Counted from the stretch's first letter, positions 23,222-32,560 are shown. The stretch: 64,000 bases of DNA from an uncultured Halobacteriovorax sp. (GCA_913061265.1 CAJXVS010000002.1:310001-374000); one strand, 5' to 3'. Numbers and translations are program-made. The notes: generated by a model not told the origin, from the letters alone.

Positions 23222-23911
23222 TTACTTAATATTTACTTCTTGTTGATAACTAGAGAATGATTGCCAAATATTACCATTAAATTTAAATGAATCAAAGGTG
23301 CCAACGCCAACCTTTATCTCGCCTTTAAAATCCTTGTTCATTAATCTTTCACTAAAGCCTTTTAACTGAGAGGCTGAATAAAGTGAGTCAGATTGTGGCT
23401 CTATAAAAACATAACTATTTAAGTCTTGTGGGTTCTCAGTGTCTAGAAGAACAGCGTTGATGGCATGAAAATAGCCATCTTCCTTAGATTGAAGAGTTAT
23501 ATAGTTCATAGGAAACTTCTCGATACTTGGATCGCGCTCTATCTTTACTCCCCAGTCCTTTTCAAGGTCTTCAATATGATAATCCTTCATGTCTTTTACG
23601 AGAGAACTATTTTGTAGGTAGAGCATCTTTGAAAAATTATGGCAGGAGAACTTAGCAAGCTGATAATTTATAGAGTCAGTTTTATCAGAACGAAGGATTT
23701 GTCTAAGGCGTTCAATATCATCAGCGTATCTTATAAAAATAGACTCTTTCGGATCAGAATCTTGAGCCAAACATAAGTACTTACCTTCCAAACTATTTTC
23801 CACATTAGACTTTAAGTCGAAGATTTGATTCTTTAGCACCTTATCTTGCCAATTTACTTCATGGGCGAGAAGCGGGCTTATGCTGAAAAAAATAAAGATG
23901 ATAATTCTCAC
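23222..23911 (-). CDS. Secreted protein of unknown function, possible Cys-His-Glu enzyme
   Basis: A 229-residue protein with signal peptide (cleavage near residue 16, LLA). A cysteine in KFSCHNFSK (C90), a histidine in GYFHAINAVLL (H149) and a glutamate in YVFIEPQSD (E171) occur in the order and setting of transglutaminase-like or related papain-fold enzymes, where HA-x-N and a strand ending in D/E-PQ are common. This is a weak, motif-level resemblance. It converges with rlmN with only two bases between stops. No partner gene is evident. Confidence 0.6.
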   Translation of the reverse strand: MRIIIFIFFSISPLLAHEVNWQDKVLKNQIFDLKSNVENSLEGKYLCLAQDSDPKESIFIRYADDIERLRQILRSDKTDSINYQLAKFSCHNFSKMLYLQNSSLVKDMKDYHIEDLEKDWGVKIERDPSIEKFPMNYITLQSKEDGYFHAINAVLLDTENPQDLNSYVFIEPQSDSLYSASQLKGFSERLMNKDFKGEIKVGVGTFDSFKFNGNIWQSFSSYQQEVNIK

Positions 23912-23984
23912 TTGGACTCCTTTGACTATTTTAGAGGAATTTAGGGATTAGGGGCAGTGGGAAAGAAAGCTTTTTACTCGGAGA

Positions 23985-24010
23985 TAGGGGCCACCATTCG
24001 GAAGCCCCTA
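23985..24010 (-). terminator. Hairpin after the 24020-24661 gene
   Basis: TAGGGGC (23985-23991) pairs with GCCCCTA (24004-24010). It begins nine bases past the stop of the minus-strand gene, a typical terminator position, but no U-tract follows directly. It may be a weak or Rho-assisted terminator. Confidence 0.4.
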
Positions 24011-24019
24011 CATTATTGA

Positions 24020-24661
24020 TTACTTAACAGAACACTTAGTGATCTTTACGTTTAATCTAGAGCTTCTACATTTTTGCATGGCTTCAGCACAAGCGTTGTC
24101 CTGAGCTTGGCGAGGGTTTCTTCCAAAAGAAGTGGCATGGAATTCTTTGATATCTGATCCCCAAAGTGTTTCAAGCTTTACACGGCAAGAGGCCTGAGCT
24201 CTTCTTGGTGGGCGAACTACTTCTCGCTCTAATACAGCTACGATTCGCTTGATCTTGATATTACCTTGAAGGTTAATCTTCCAAGGCCCGTTGCTATTGT
24301 TCTTAGGGTTTTGAATGACATGACGGTCAAAGGTATAGGGAGCGTTAACATGAAAGTCTTGTCTATTCCCATTTAAGTAAACTGGATAAGATGTTCTAGG
24401 TCCTACGGACAGTGATGCTGTTCCATTTCCATTTTTAGATTTTCCTACAACACGAACTCTTAGGAGTTCAAAATTCTCTAAACGGATATTTGGGTGTTGG
24501 GCCTTTATCATTCTTTTTAAAGGAAGTGATTGAGCTCCCCGGTAGTGTTCTCCACCTTGACCCATTTCGAGCACGATCTTTTTATTAGGGCCGGCAAAAG
24601 TTGGTCCTATATAAAGAACTGCTGCTATTAAAATTAAACTTCTTATTGCTGATTTACTCAT
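24020..24661 (-). CDS. Secreted basic protein, unknown function
   Basis: A 213-residue protein with a signal peptide (cleavage after TFA, about residue 23). The mature part is basic, with a beta-rich central region (residues 60-150) containing many Asn/Gly, then an Arg-rich linker (VVRPPRRAQAS) and a small C-terminal domain with four cysteines (C158, about C191, C197 and C209). No family is recognised. It is monocistronic, with only weak sequence signals upstream. Probably periplasmic or exported. Confidence 0.65.
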   Translation of the reverse strand: MSKSAIRSLILIAAVLYIGPTFAGPNKKIVLEMGQGGEHYRGAQSLPLKRMIKAQHPNIRLENFELLRVRVVGKSKNGNGTASLSVGPRTSYPVYLNGNRQDFHVNAPYTFDRHVIQNPKNNSNGPWKINLQGNIKIKRIVAVLEREVVRPPRRAQASCRVKLETLWGSDIKEFHATSFGRNPRQAQDNACAEAMQKCRSSRLNVKITKCSVK

Positions 24662-24828
24662 CTCTCTCTCCTTTGATTGATTTTCATAATCAATTTGTTT
24701 GTACTTTCCTTAAAGCAAAGCCGATGCCAAAAAAAGCGCAGCATTTTAGTGTCAGAGAGGTCATTTCTTGCGATGCAAGGGGCGATGAGGAACCAGAAAT
24801 GGTGTCAGTGGCTTATTGAAGGGCGTTA

Positions 24829-26202
24829 TTAATCGACATGACCGACTCTAAAAGTTCGGTTCTTGATCTTACCATTACTAAGTTTTTGAATGGCCTGATT
24901 AATCTTCTCTTTCTTTATGGCGACATAAGTCGAGATGGGGAGAATAGAGATATCTCCAACATCAGTTGGCTCGAGGCCAGCTTCTTTAACCATAGCGCCT
25001 AGAATATCCCCAGGTCTTAGCTTCTGTTTCTTTCCGCCAGCTATAAAGAGAGTCTTCATAGGTGGTTCTATAACAAATTCTTTTTCTTCAGGAAGAACGG
25101 AGTCAACGCAATCTTTCTTTAAGATCTCTGAGATTTCTTCTAAACGGTATTCTTCTGGATCTAAGTAAAAGCTAAAGGCCAGGCCTTTTTTTCCTGCTCG
25201 CCCAGTTCTACCAATTCTATGTACATAATCTTCAGAGTCCATAGGGAGGTCATAGTTAATAACGGCAGCGAGGTCTTTTATATCAAGTCCCCTAGCGGCG
25301 ACATCAGTGGCCACAAGGACAGATAAGCTTTTATTTGAAAACTTAGTCAGAACCTTAGTTCGATCTTTTTGATCTAAGTCGCCGTGAATTCCTTCTGCCA
25401 GAACACCATTGTCTTTTAAAAACTTAGCCAAGTTCTTTGTGATGACTTTAGTCTTACAAAAGATAATGGTCCTTTCAGGAAGATAGTTTCCTAAAAGCTT
25501 TAAGACTGATTTATTTTTATCTTTATGACTCTCTAATCTGTAAAAGTGCTGAAGAATATCTCCCTCTTCGTGAAGAGAGTCGATCTTGATCATGGTTGCT
25601 GAACGCTGAACATTTTCGCTTAGTCTTACAATCGCTTCAGGAAAGGTTGCTGAGAAAAGAAGTGTTTGACGGTTTTCTGAAAGAAGAGATTCAATTCCCA
25701 TGATCTCATCATAAAAGCCCATGTCGAGCATTCTATCCGCCTCATCTAAAACAAAGGTCTTAATCTCTCTGAGTGAGATGAACTTAGTCTTGATAAGCTT
25801 AGCCACTCTTCCTGGTGTTCCAACAATTATATGTGCTCCATGCTCTAATGAGCTTTCTTGATGATGATAACCAGTTCCACCCGTGATAGTGACAACCTTA
25901 ACATTCTTAAGCATTCGGGCCAGCTTCCTAATCTCAACAGCTACCTGTTCAGCTAGCTCTCTGGTTGGGCATAGGATAAGAGCCTGAGGCCATTGAATCT
26001 TCACTTTTAAGTCATTTAAGATTCCAAGGGAGAAGGCTGCTGTCTTTCCAGAACCTGTCTTAGCCTGACCTATGAGGTCATCACCTTTAAGAGCTAAAGG
26101 AAGAGATTTTTCCTGAATAGGAGTCATCTTAGTAAAACCTAGTTCTTCTAGGTTCTTAAGGAGTTCTTCCTTTAAGTTAAAGTCTCTAAATTGGTTGCTC
26201 AT
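24829..26202 (-). CDS. dbpA: ATP-dependent DEAD-box RNA helicase DbpA
   Basis: A 457-residue DEAD-box helicase. It carries the Q motif (MTPIQEKSLP), Walker A AKTGSGKT, PTRELAEQ, GTPGR, DEAD in VLDEADRMLD, SAT, and HRIGRTGRAG. The last 75 residues (KTLFIAGGKKQKLRPGDILG onwards, to the FRVGHVD end) form the DbpA RNA-binding domain, which recognises hairpin 92 of 23S rRNA and directs the helicase to ribosome assembly. ATG at 26202 is chosen because the extra residues upstream are not conserved. It is divergent from a Tpx-like lipoprotein gene. Confidence 0.95.
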   Translation of the reverse strand: MSNQFRDFNLKEELLKNLEELGFTKMTPIQEKSLPLALKGDDLIGQAKTGSGKTAAFSLGILNDLKVKIQWPQALILCPTRELAEQVAVEIRKLARMLKNVKVVTITGGTGYHHQESSLEHGAHIIVGTPGRVAKLIKTKFISLREIKTFVLDEADRMLDMGFYDEIMGIESLLSENRQTLLFSATFPEAIVRLSENVQRSATMIKIDSLHEEGDILQHFYRLESHKDKNKSVLKLLGNYLPERTIIFCKTKVITKNLAKFLKDNGVLAEGIHGDLDQKDRTKVLTKFSNKSLSVLVATDVAARGLDIKDLAAVINYDLPMDSEDYVHRIGRTGRAGKKGLAFSFYLDPEEYRLEEISEILKKDCVDSVLPEEKEFVIEPPMKTLFIAGGKKQKLRPGDILGAMVKEAGLEPTDVGDISILPISTYVAIKKEKINQAIQKLSNGKIKNRTFRVGHVD

Positions 26203-26288
26203 AAAAAGGAACCTAGCATAATAAAACATTAGGCACCAAGCATTATATTGGGTTTTGCAAAGGCTCCTAGTTTTCCTATAATCTGCCT

Positions 26289-26894
26289 ATGAAAACACTA
26301 CTTATCTCTATCTCAATAATTCTTATGACTCTATCCTGTGCAACGAAGAAGAATGAGGCGCCTCAAAAGCCCTCTTTTGGAGTGAATCAGAAGTCAATTC
26401 GTCCTGGAACAGCTGTAAAAGCTGGAGGTAAAAGCCTAAGGCTTTATAAAGGTTCGATTGAAGTTGGTGATAGCTTTGTAAAAAAGGCGCGGGGAACTGG
26501 GCTTGGCTTTGATTTTAAGAATAAGGTTACCATTATCAGCATAGTGCCATCTATTGATACTAAGGTCTGTGAGGAGCAAACTCACATCCTAGGAGAGTCT
26601 AAGGATATTAGCCCTGAGGTTGATCTTGTGACCATCTCTAGAGACCTGCCTATGGCCCAAATGAGGTTTGCTCACGAAGCAAAGCTTACCAATATTAGAT
26701 ATTATTCAGACTATAAGTATGGAAAGTTTGGAAAGAAAACGGGTCTTCTTATAAGAGATAAAGAACTCTTAACTAGAGCGGTCTTTGTTTTAGATAGAAA
26801 CGGGATTGTAAAATATCTTCAGCTTGTTTCAGAGATTACTGAATTGCCTGATATGAAGAAGGCGGTTGAAGTTTCAAACTCATTATTAAAATAA
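26289..26894 (+). CDS. Exported Tpx-like peroxiredoxin lacking the resolving cysteine
   Basis: A 201-residue thiol-peroxidase homologue with an N-terminal export signal ending in TLSC (C17), probably a lipoprotein lipobox. The peroxidatic motif VPSIDTKVCEEQT (C94) and the DLPMAQMRF segment match Tpx, but where Tpx has the resolving cysteine in RFC, this protein has alanine (A128). It should therefore act as a one-Cys enzyme needing an external thiol, or have lost peroxidase turnover. A canonical cytoplasmic Tpx is encoded at 43093, so this looks like an envelope-directed paralogue. It is divergent from dbpA; a bidirectional terminator follows. Confidence 0.83.
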   Translation: MKTLLISISIILMTLSCATKKNEAPQKPSFGVNQKSIRPGTAVKAGGKSLRLYKGSIEVGDSFVKKARGTGLGFDFKNKVTIISIVPSIDTKVCEEQTHILGESKDISPEVDLVTISRDLPMAQMRFAHEAKLTNIRYYSDYKYGKFGKKTGLLIRDKELLTRAVFVLDRNGIVKYLQLVSEITELPDMKKAVEVSNSLLK

Positions 26895-26895
26895 A

Positions 26896-26917
26896 AGGCC
26901 CCTATTGCTAGAGGCCT
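26896..26917. terminator. Bidirectional terminator between convergent genes
   Basis: AGGCCcCT and AGaGGCCT pair around ATTGCT with one mismatch. The plus strand continues ATTCTTT and the minus strand TTTTATTTT, so it can end both the Tpx-like gene and the convergent coiled-coil protein gene. Confidence 0.7.
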
Positions 26918-26925
26918 ATTCTTTA

Positions 26926-28089
26926 TTATTTACACATCTTTGAGAGTTCACCACAGGCCGTAATCTTTGGTGTGTTCAACTTTACATCAAAACCTTTTAA
27001 GGCCAGCCCAAGATTTTTGAGAGGGTTTTCAAGCTTTAGGCCCAGACCATGAAGATCTCCTAAACCTTTGATCTTGATCTTTATCTTAAGATGTAGTTTC
27101 TTTAGAATAAACTTAAGAGGGTTATCTATTAGCTTAAAGAACTTCTTTGCCAATTTTTTTAGCCCAAAAAGCTTTGCTGCTTTATAGAGAGCTCCTCTTA
27201 ACTTCTTCTTAATCTCTTTAATAATATGATTTATTCCTTTAATGATCTGAGCACCACTAAGTTTAATCTTTATCCATTTTTTCTTCCAAGGATGACGAAA
27301 GTCTGGGTAAGAGAACTTTACGGTAAAATGCCTCTTCAAGAATTTCTCTAAGTCTAAGAAAGGATTGATCATGATATGAAGGCCATGCTCTAGAAAATTG
27401 ATTCCGCTGATGAGAGCACCAATTGCTTTTAAGGGGCTTTCGATTGATTCAAGCATAGAGTCGACTTTATCAATATCTTTGAGAAGAGCTTCTAAGCCTT
27501 TATCGGCCAGGGCCACTACTTTATCTGCCGGGTCAGCATTCTTATCTAGCTTTCCTTGCATACAAGTATTCTTTGCAGGAACGGCCTTATCTACACAGCT
27601 TTGAGCGGCTAGGACTTTTTGATAAAAGGGAGAAACCTTTTGAGAGTTAAACTGGCTAATCTTAACTTCAAGTTTTGCAATCTGATCTCTAGCTTCAATC
27701 ACTTTCTCACGAATAGGTTCTATAGTATCGGCAATCTTTTGCATGATATCTTTAGACTTAGTTACTGGTGGTTGAATCTCATCAATTCCATCTGAGACTG
27801 ATTCTGCCTCTGATCTAATAGGAGGAACAAATCCAGCGACAGTTGAAACTTTTTTTACAGTAGACATACTTTCGTCGAGATCACTTAAATCTTTGGCAAT
27901 ATGGGAGGGTATCGCCAACTTCTCTTCGAGGTCAGTTAATCTCTTTTTGAAATTATCTAGCTTTCCTTGGACTTTACTTAGGTCTGACTTTAAAGCTCTT
28001 GTATCTGTTTCTAACTTACTCACGGTAGGTGAAATGGCTAGAGCCGAAAGCGACAATAGGCTGCTTAACAACAAAATGATTTGTTTCAT
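26926..28089 (-). CDS. Secreted coiled-coil protein with Lys-rich amphipathic C-terminus
   Basis: A 387-residue protein with signal peptide (residues 1-18). Residues about 22-75 and 95-165 show heptad-like patterns typical of coiled coils. Residues 270-350 are very rich in Lys with hydrophobic spacing, for example IKEIKKKLRGALYKAAKLFG, giving strongly basic amphipathic helices. Four Cys occur near 163-177 and at the C-terminus. I recognise no family. The basic helices would bind acidic polymers or membranes, but this is inference from composition. It is monocistronic. Confidence 0.68.
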   Translation of the reverse strand: MKQIILLLSSLLSLSALAISPTVSKLETDTRALKSDLSKVQGKLDNFKKRLTDLEEKLAIPSHIAKDLSDLDESMSTVKKVSTVAGFVPPIRSEAESVSDGIDEIQPPVTKSKDIMQKIADTIEPIREKVIEARDQIAKLEVKISQFNSQKVSPFYQKVLAAQSCVDKAVPAKNTCMQGKLDKNADPADKVVALADKGLEALLKDIDKVDSMLESIESPLKAIGALISGINFLEHGLHIMINPFLDLEKFLKRHFTVKFSYPDFRHPWKKKWIKIKLSGAQIIKGINHIIKEIKKKLRGALYKAAKLFGLKKLAKKFFKLIDNPLKFILKKLHLKIKIKIKGLGDLHGLGLKLENPLKNLGLALKGFDVKLNTPKITACGELSKMCK

Positions 28090-28178
28090 TTAATCTCCCT
28101 GATTTTTATTTAAATTTATACTAGGGGAAAATAATTTATATGATAGTAAAAAAAACTATGCCGCTTTATCATTAGACT

Positions 28179-29069
28179 ATGAAAATACTTCTCATCTTAT
28201 GTATGACTTTTTACAGCTACTCTTTAATTGCCGTGGAAGAGAAAGAGCCTCTTAAGGTAATGCAAATGGACGAAAAAACGGACGAGCTAAAAGCAAAAGA
28301 GTCGGTTTTTAGTGAGGATAATTGGAAGAATATTCATCTTCAAGCCAACCTCGATACTCTCTCCTATAAATCTCTTGATAAAGAACTTGAAGTTGATTGG
28401 TCCTTAGAATTTGGAAATGTAGACCAAGAAAATATCGAATACCTTTTAAAATATTCTCACACTTACGATAGGCAAGTCGATCTCTTCTCTAAGATAGCCG
28501 TAAGAGAAACTTCAGTGAACATCTCCCAAGAGTTTGATGTAAATAAGATCTTCGGGCATATCGGTTATACAAGTGATCTAAGTCTTGTGAAAACTAAAGA
28601 GAATGATGTTTACGTTCAAAAGTACAATGCTGAATTAGCGCCGCTTGGAATAAAGTGGGATATCTTTGAGAATGATACTTTAACAGAGCTTAGTTTAAGC
28701 TATCTTCCTACTTATAATTATCTCGAGCATTATGATCCAGATGTAGATGCCCTAGGAAATGCCATTGTTAATAAGGTAACTGAAAGGGCCCTCCTTCATG
28801 TTTTTAAATTCAATATTGGAGTTAGTTATGGAAACTTCAGTTTTTCTGAAGAGGCTAGGTGGAAAGAAATTAAAACCTTTGATAAAGCGAATGCCGCTAA
28901 TAGAGACTTTCTTTTTTCAAATAAATTGAGTTTTTCCTACGCGCTTAATGATTATATGAGCATCTCTTATAATAATAGCATCCTCGTCGATAAGCGAAGA
29001 AAAGAAGTACAAGGGCTACCAAGTACAGATCATCAACATAATTTTAGTTTTGGCCTGAACTGGAATTAA
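28179..29069 (+). CDS. Putative outer-membrane beta-barrel, DUF481-like
   Basis: A 296-residue protein with a signal peptide (about residues 1-18), a short acidic region, then alternating polar/aromatic strands such as LEVDWSLEFGNV, VNISQEFDVNKIFGHIGY and ISYNNSILV. It ends in FSFGLNWN, the Phe/aromatic C-terminal pattern of outer-membrane barrels. The layout resembles DUF481 (YdiY-like) proteins, which have no established function. Nothing in the neighbourhood suggests a substrate. Its stop abuts that of the convergent MFS gene. Confidence 0.68.
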   Translation: MKILLILCMTFYSYSLIAVEEKEPLKVMQMDEKTDELKAKESVFSEDNWKNIHLQANLDTLSYKSLDKELEVDWSLEFGNVDQENIEYLLKYSHTYDRQVDLFSKIAVRETSVNISQEFDVNKIFGHIGYTSDLSLVKTKENDVYVQKYNAELAPLGIKWDIFENDTLTELSLSYLPTYNYLEHYDPDVDALGNAIVNKVTERALLHVFKFNIGVSYGNFSFSEEARWKEIKTFDKANAANRDFLFSNKLSFSYALNDYMSISYNNSILVDKRRKEVQGLPSTDHQHNFSFGLNWN

Positions 29070-30287
29070 TTAGGCGGCCTTCCTACTTACCCTATCACTA
29101 ATCTTTAAGGCCGGTCCTAAGGCTATGAGAACGAGAAAACAGCCAAGGCAAAACAAGGCGGTTCTGAAGTCATACTGATCAGAAATGAGCCCTACGATAG
29201 GGGAGCAAATCGCCATCAGTAATCCCCCAACAAAAGACTTAATACTATTTAAAGTAGCTCTATGATGAGACTCAATATGATGATTTAGATAATTACTCAT
29301 GATGGGAATAAAGGTTCCAGCTTGAAGCTGCATGGCCATGATAGGAATGAGCGCTAATGGAAAAAAAGCAAAGAACTTGATTCCAAAAAGTGAGATCAGA
29401 GATAATGATAAAAGAAGATAGATGGTTCTTTTCTCTCCTAGAATCCTATCAAGAGTGTGAGCTTTCTGTGAAGCTAGGGCCGCCGTTAAGGTAAAGCCAG
29501 CGTAGAAAAAGCCAAAATTAATCTTAAGGACCCCTGCCTCAAGTAGCATGATCTGAAGGTACTGAAAGAAGATCATGGAACAAGTGCTGAACATGACTGC
29601 AAAGAGAAGAAGATACTTAACAGTCTTATGCCTTAGAAGATAGTTCACTCCATTTTTTATAAAAGTAAGATAAGCTCCCACAGTCTTTATATGATGAATT
29701 TCTGCATGAGCTCCTTTATCTAGAGGAGGCTGCTTGATTGTCATCAAAACGGGAATAGAGAGATAATAAAGGATGGCCGAAAAGTAAAAGGCATAGGCAG
29801 AATCAAACTTTATAAAAAGAGGACAAAGAAGTCCCCCACAAGCCAGTCCATAATAAAAACAGGCCCACTTCTTACTTAAGTATTTTGAAGTCTTCTCTAA
29901 CTTCCCACATTCTTTTAAGGACTCGATGATAAGCGTTGTATCTGCTCCAGAATAGAAGGACTTACTCGCTCCCCAAAGAGCAAAGGTTAGGACCATGAGA
30001 TCATAGCGCTCAATAGATCCTACTAGAAAAAAAGCAGTCCCGAGCATTAGGCTTGAAAGAAGGAGGCAATACTTTGAACCATATTTATCGGCAAATGAGC
30101 CGGCGGGAATTTCAAAGATCAAAGAAGTAGTTGCCATTACAGAAAAGAGAGAGCCAATTTGAAGATAGGTATAATCGAGACCTTTTAGAAAAACAAAGAG
30201 GATTGGCAAAAAGGGCCTAAGGCCTGTCATAAAAGAATGAAGGCAAATCTTTGTAATATTACTATGGTACTGATGCTGTGAAACCAT
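29070..30287 (-). CDS. MFS transporter
   Basis: About 405 residues with twelve predicted helices. The MFS loop 2-3 signature appears as GSFADKYGSKYCLL, and an ADTTLIIESL segment lies in helix 4-5. It resembles general efflux-type MFS proteins, but no specificity can be assigned. The frame stays open to a GTG at 30359, but the ATG at 30287 just precedes the first helix and gives a normal N-terminus; neither start has a convincing Shine-Dalgarno. It is convergent with the barrel gene and divergent from a GNAT gene. Confidence 0.75.
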   Translation of the reverse strand: MVSQHQYHSNITKICLHSFMTGLRPFLPILFVFLKGLDYTYLQIGSLFSVMATTSLIFEIPAGSFADKYGSKYCLLLSSLMLGTAFFLVGSIERYDLMVLTFALWGASKSFYSGADTTLIIESLKECGKLEKTSKYLSKKWACFYYGLACGGLLCPLFIKFDSAYAFYFSAILYYLSIPVLMTIKQPPLDKGAHAEIHHIKTVGAYLTFIKNGVNYLLRHKTVKYLLLFAVMFSTCSMIFFQYLQIMLLEAGVLKINFGFFYAGFTLTAALASQKAHTLDRILGEKRTIYLLLSLSLISLFGIKFFAFFPLALIPIMAMQLQAGTFIPIMSNYLNHHIESHHRATLNSIKSFVGGLLMAICSPIVGLISDQYDFRTALFCLGCFLVLIALGPALKISDRVSRKAA

Positions 30288-30395
30288 GGAGTATTCTAGC
30301 AAGGGATATACAAGGGGGCATTGTTTTTTTGGGTAGGTGCACAAGGGATTAGTGCTCACTTCAGGCTAAACTAGAAGTGAACCCATGGAGAAAAG

Positions 30396-30866
30396 ATGAT
30401 TAAATTAAGACCTATGAGCGAAGAAGAATTTGGGGAATTCGTCCCTTTTAGTAGATCCGCCTATGCGGAAGATAAGATGAGGGCCAATAATCTGACTAAA
30501 GAAGAAGCAGATAAAATCGCCCATGCAGACTTTGAACGCTACCTTCCTGATGGGTTCAAAACTAAAGATAGCTATTTAAATGTAGTTACAGATGATGAGG
30601 AAACTTATCTTGGGCATTTATGGTTTGTTGTTAGAGGTGAAAAAGGCTCAAGAAAAGCTTTTATCGCTGATATTCAAATGAATATCGAGCATAGAGGCAA
30701 GGGATTCGGCCGTAAGGCCATGCTTCTTCTTGAAGAGGAAGTTAAGAAATATGGCGCCACTCATATAGGTCTTCATGTTTTTGGTTTTAATAGTGGCGCA
30801 ATCCACCTCTATCAGTCGCTCAATTATGAAACGACTGATTTAGTGATGGAGAAGAAAATAAACTAA
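30396..30866 (+). CDS. GNAT-family N-acetyltransferase
   Basis: A 156-residue GNAT protein. The acetyl-CoA pyrophosphate loop is EHRGKGFGRKAM (motif A, around residue 102), followed by LHVFGFNSGAIHLYQSLNYE (motif B), which positions the Asn and Tyr of the active site. It resembles small-molecule or protein N-acetyltransferases of unknown specificity. GGAGAAAAG precedes the ATG at good spacing. Its stop (30864-30866) interlocks with the stop of the convergent secreted-protein gene. Confidence 0.85.
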   Translation: MIKLRPMSEEEFGEFVPFSRSAYAEDKMRANNLTKEEADKIAHADFERYLPDGFKTKDSYLNVVTDDEETYLGHLWFVVRGEKGSRKAFIADIQMNIEHRGKGFGRKAMLLLEEEVKKYGATHIGLHVFGFNSGAIHLYQSLNYETTDLVMEKKIN

Positions 30867-31648
30867 GCTGATTCGTCAGTCTTACGAACAATCTTTTGCT
30901 CTAGATTAAGAAGAACTTCCATCCAGGCTCCATCTTGGTATTCAGCAGCTTGAACATGGTCACTGATCTCGAGGTAGTAGCCTATTATCTTTGTTCCTTT
31001 TTTAAGTTCAAAGACTTCATAGATTTCAAGTAAGTGAGAAACCCCAAGGTATTGTTCAGGATTGCTTAAAGCGAGCTCTCTTTCTTCAGATGATAAGTAA
31101 TCATATTCACCAGAGTTTAAGACAAGGTCTTTCCATAGTTCTAGTTTTTCTTGTTTTTCTTGCCTTAACCATTTCTTAAAATTCTTCTTAAATCTAAAGT
31201 CTTTAAGCTCTAACTGAGAAGTAGAGTAACCATTAGGTAGTGATCCGATAGAGAAATAGCCCGAACCAATCTTACGTAAGAATTGATCCATCTCTGAGTT
31301 ATTCACAAGCGAAAGGGCATCTAGTTGCGCCTCTTGATAATAGTAAGAAGAGTCCATGCTTCTAAGCTCGGCTAAAACATCGCCACTTAGGTTTGTTAAG
31401 AGGTCAGTATTAATGATAACGGCTTGATCCTTTAATTCATTCTCAAGGTATTCATTTTGAAAGTGATCAAAGTCCATAAGAAGGGCCAGCTTCTGATTTG
31501 TTTTTGTTTCTAAATAAACAAGACAAGCATCTCCTACAGCAAAAGGGTCAATCTCCCCGCAGAAAGATTCTTTAACGGTAGCTTTAAGATTGGCTGAAAA
31601 AGCATTCATAGAAAGGATAAAGGCCGTGATGGCGAAAAGTGATTTCAT
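30863..31648 (-). CDS. Secreted protein of unknown function
   Basis: About 261 residues. The ATG at 31648 is preceded by GGAG and starts a clean signal peptide ending in AFSA; 15 further in-frame codons upstream are not credible. The mature protein is acidic, largely helical, with two cysteines close together (C at FCGEID and ACLVYL) and Tyr/Glu-rich stretches. No family is recognised. The 292 bases upstream hold TTCGTGACGAA at 31726-31736 and no gene. Confidence 0.66.
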   Translation of the reverse strand: MKSLFAITAFILSMNAFSANLKATVKESFCGEIDPFAVGDACLVYLETKTNQKLALLMDFDHFQNEYLENELKDQAVIINTDLLTNLSGDVLAELRSMDSSYYYQEAQLDALSLVNNSEMDQFLRKIGSGYFSIGSLPNGYSTSQLELKDFRFKKNFKKWLRQEKQEKLELWKDLVLNSGEYDYLSSEERELALSNPEQYLGVSHLLEIYEVFELKKGTKIIGYYLEISDHVQAAEYQDGAWMEVLLNLEQKIVRKTDESA

Positions 31649-31940
31649 AGTTATCTCCAAGTTTTTAACAAGCTCTTTGTATAAAAGATTCAATTAGGAG
31701 TCAGCCCTTTGAGTAACTTTCTCCCTTCGTGACGAAACTAGAGACAAGTCGTTGAAATAAAATCGTTTTTTCCTTAAAATCGAAGATCTTATAAAAGCAA
31801 TAAAGATACGATTCCTATCTAATAATTCGATACATTATGATTGGCCTTCTTTTGTAACAAAATGACCCGGTTTTGCACTTACCTCTAGGGAGGGATTATA
31901 AGAAATGAGGAGGGCCATCTCTGACCCCCCTTGGGAGAGA

Positions 31941-32447
31941 TTATTGACGAGCTGTTAGTTCAACTCGGGCTTGTGAAAACAATTCTTTGTTATTGAGAGA
32001 GCTTGAAATAGTTTCTCTCAGGATAGTTCTCTCCATACCAGCATGATCAGTGAATTTGATCAGTTCGCGGAGAGTTCTTATTTCTAGTTTAACTTCGGCA
32101 CCAACAATAAAATCTTCACCAAAGACTTCAGTTGACACAGGCCAATCACAGAATCTCATATTGGGATCTTTGATTTGAAGGGCGAAAGACTTTACACCAA
32201 AGCCAGCAAATTGATTATGTCTTAAGGCTCGTTCCCAAACATTATGGCGGTTCAAATTAATGGCCGGAACAGGACAGGCGTAACCCATGATATTGGGGAT
32301 AAAGGTATCTTTTTCGATCTTCAGAACAGTTGAATGGCTGGTGTCTAAAAGAACTTCTAAGACTTCTTCGTTAGCAAAGTTAAAACTTTGAGCCGAAGCC
32401 ATATTGATGCTTAGTAATCCAAATAATAATAATGATAATGCTTTCAT
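31941..32447 (-). CDS. Small secreted protein, unknown function
   Basis: A 168-residue protein with a typical signal peptide (cleavage after ASA, residue 19) and a GAGGAGAG ribosome binding site. The mature part is beta-rich with two cysteines (YACPVP and RFCDWP) that could form one disulfide. It contains no motif I can name. It is monocistronic in a run of small secreted proteins (30863-34125). Confidence 0.66.
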   Translation of the reverse strand: MKALSLLLFGLLSINMASAQSFNFANEEVLEVLLDTSHSTVLKIEKDTFIPNIMGYACPVPAINLNRHNVWERALRHNQFAGFGVKSFALQIKDPNMRFCDWPVSTEVFGEDFIVGAEVKLEIRTLRELIKFTDHAGMERTILRETISSSLNNKELFSQARVELTARQ

Positions 32448-32560
32448 ACTCTCTCCTCAAGTTAAGCCTAGGCGGCGTCTTCGAGGAATATAGGATAGGA
32501 GGATGTATAAATATAATTAAATATTTAGATGATTGTTATAAGTGATATTTATGGATGACC

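Noticed and set aside
24601-24819. Open frame on the plus strand upstream of dbpA's 3' end
   Set aside because: It is the complement of a signal peptide region plus intergenic DNA; hydrophobic start is an artefact of that.
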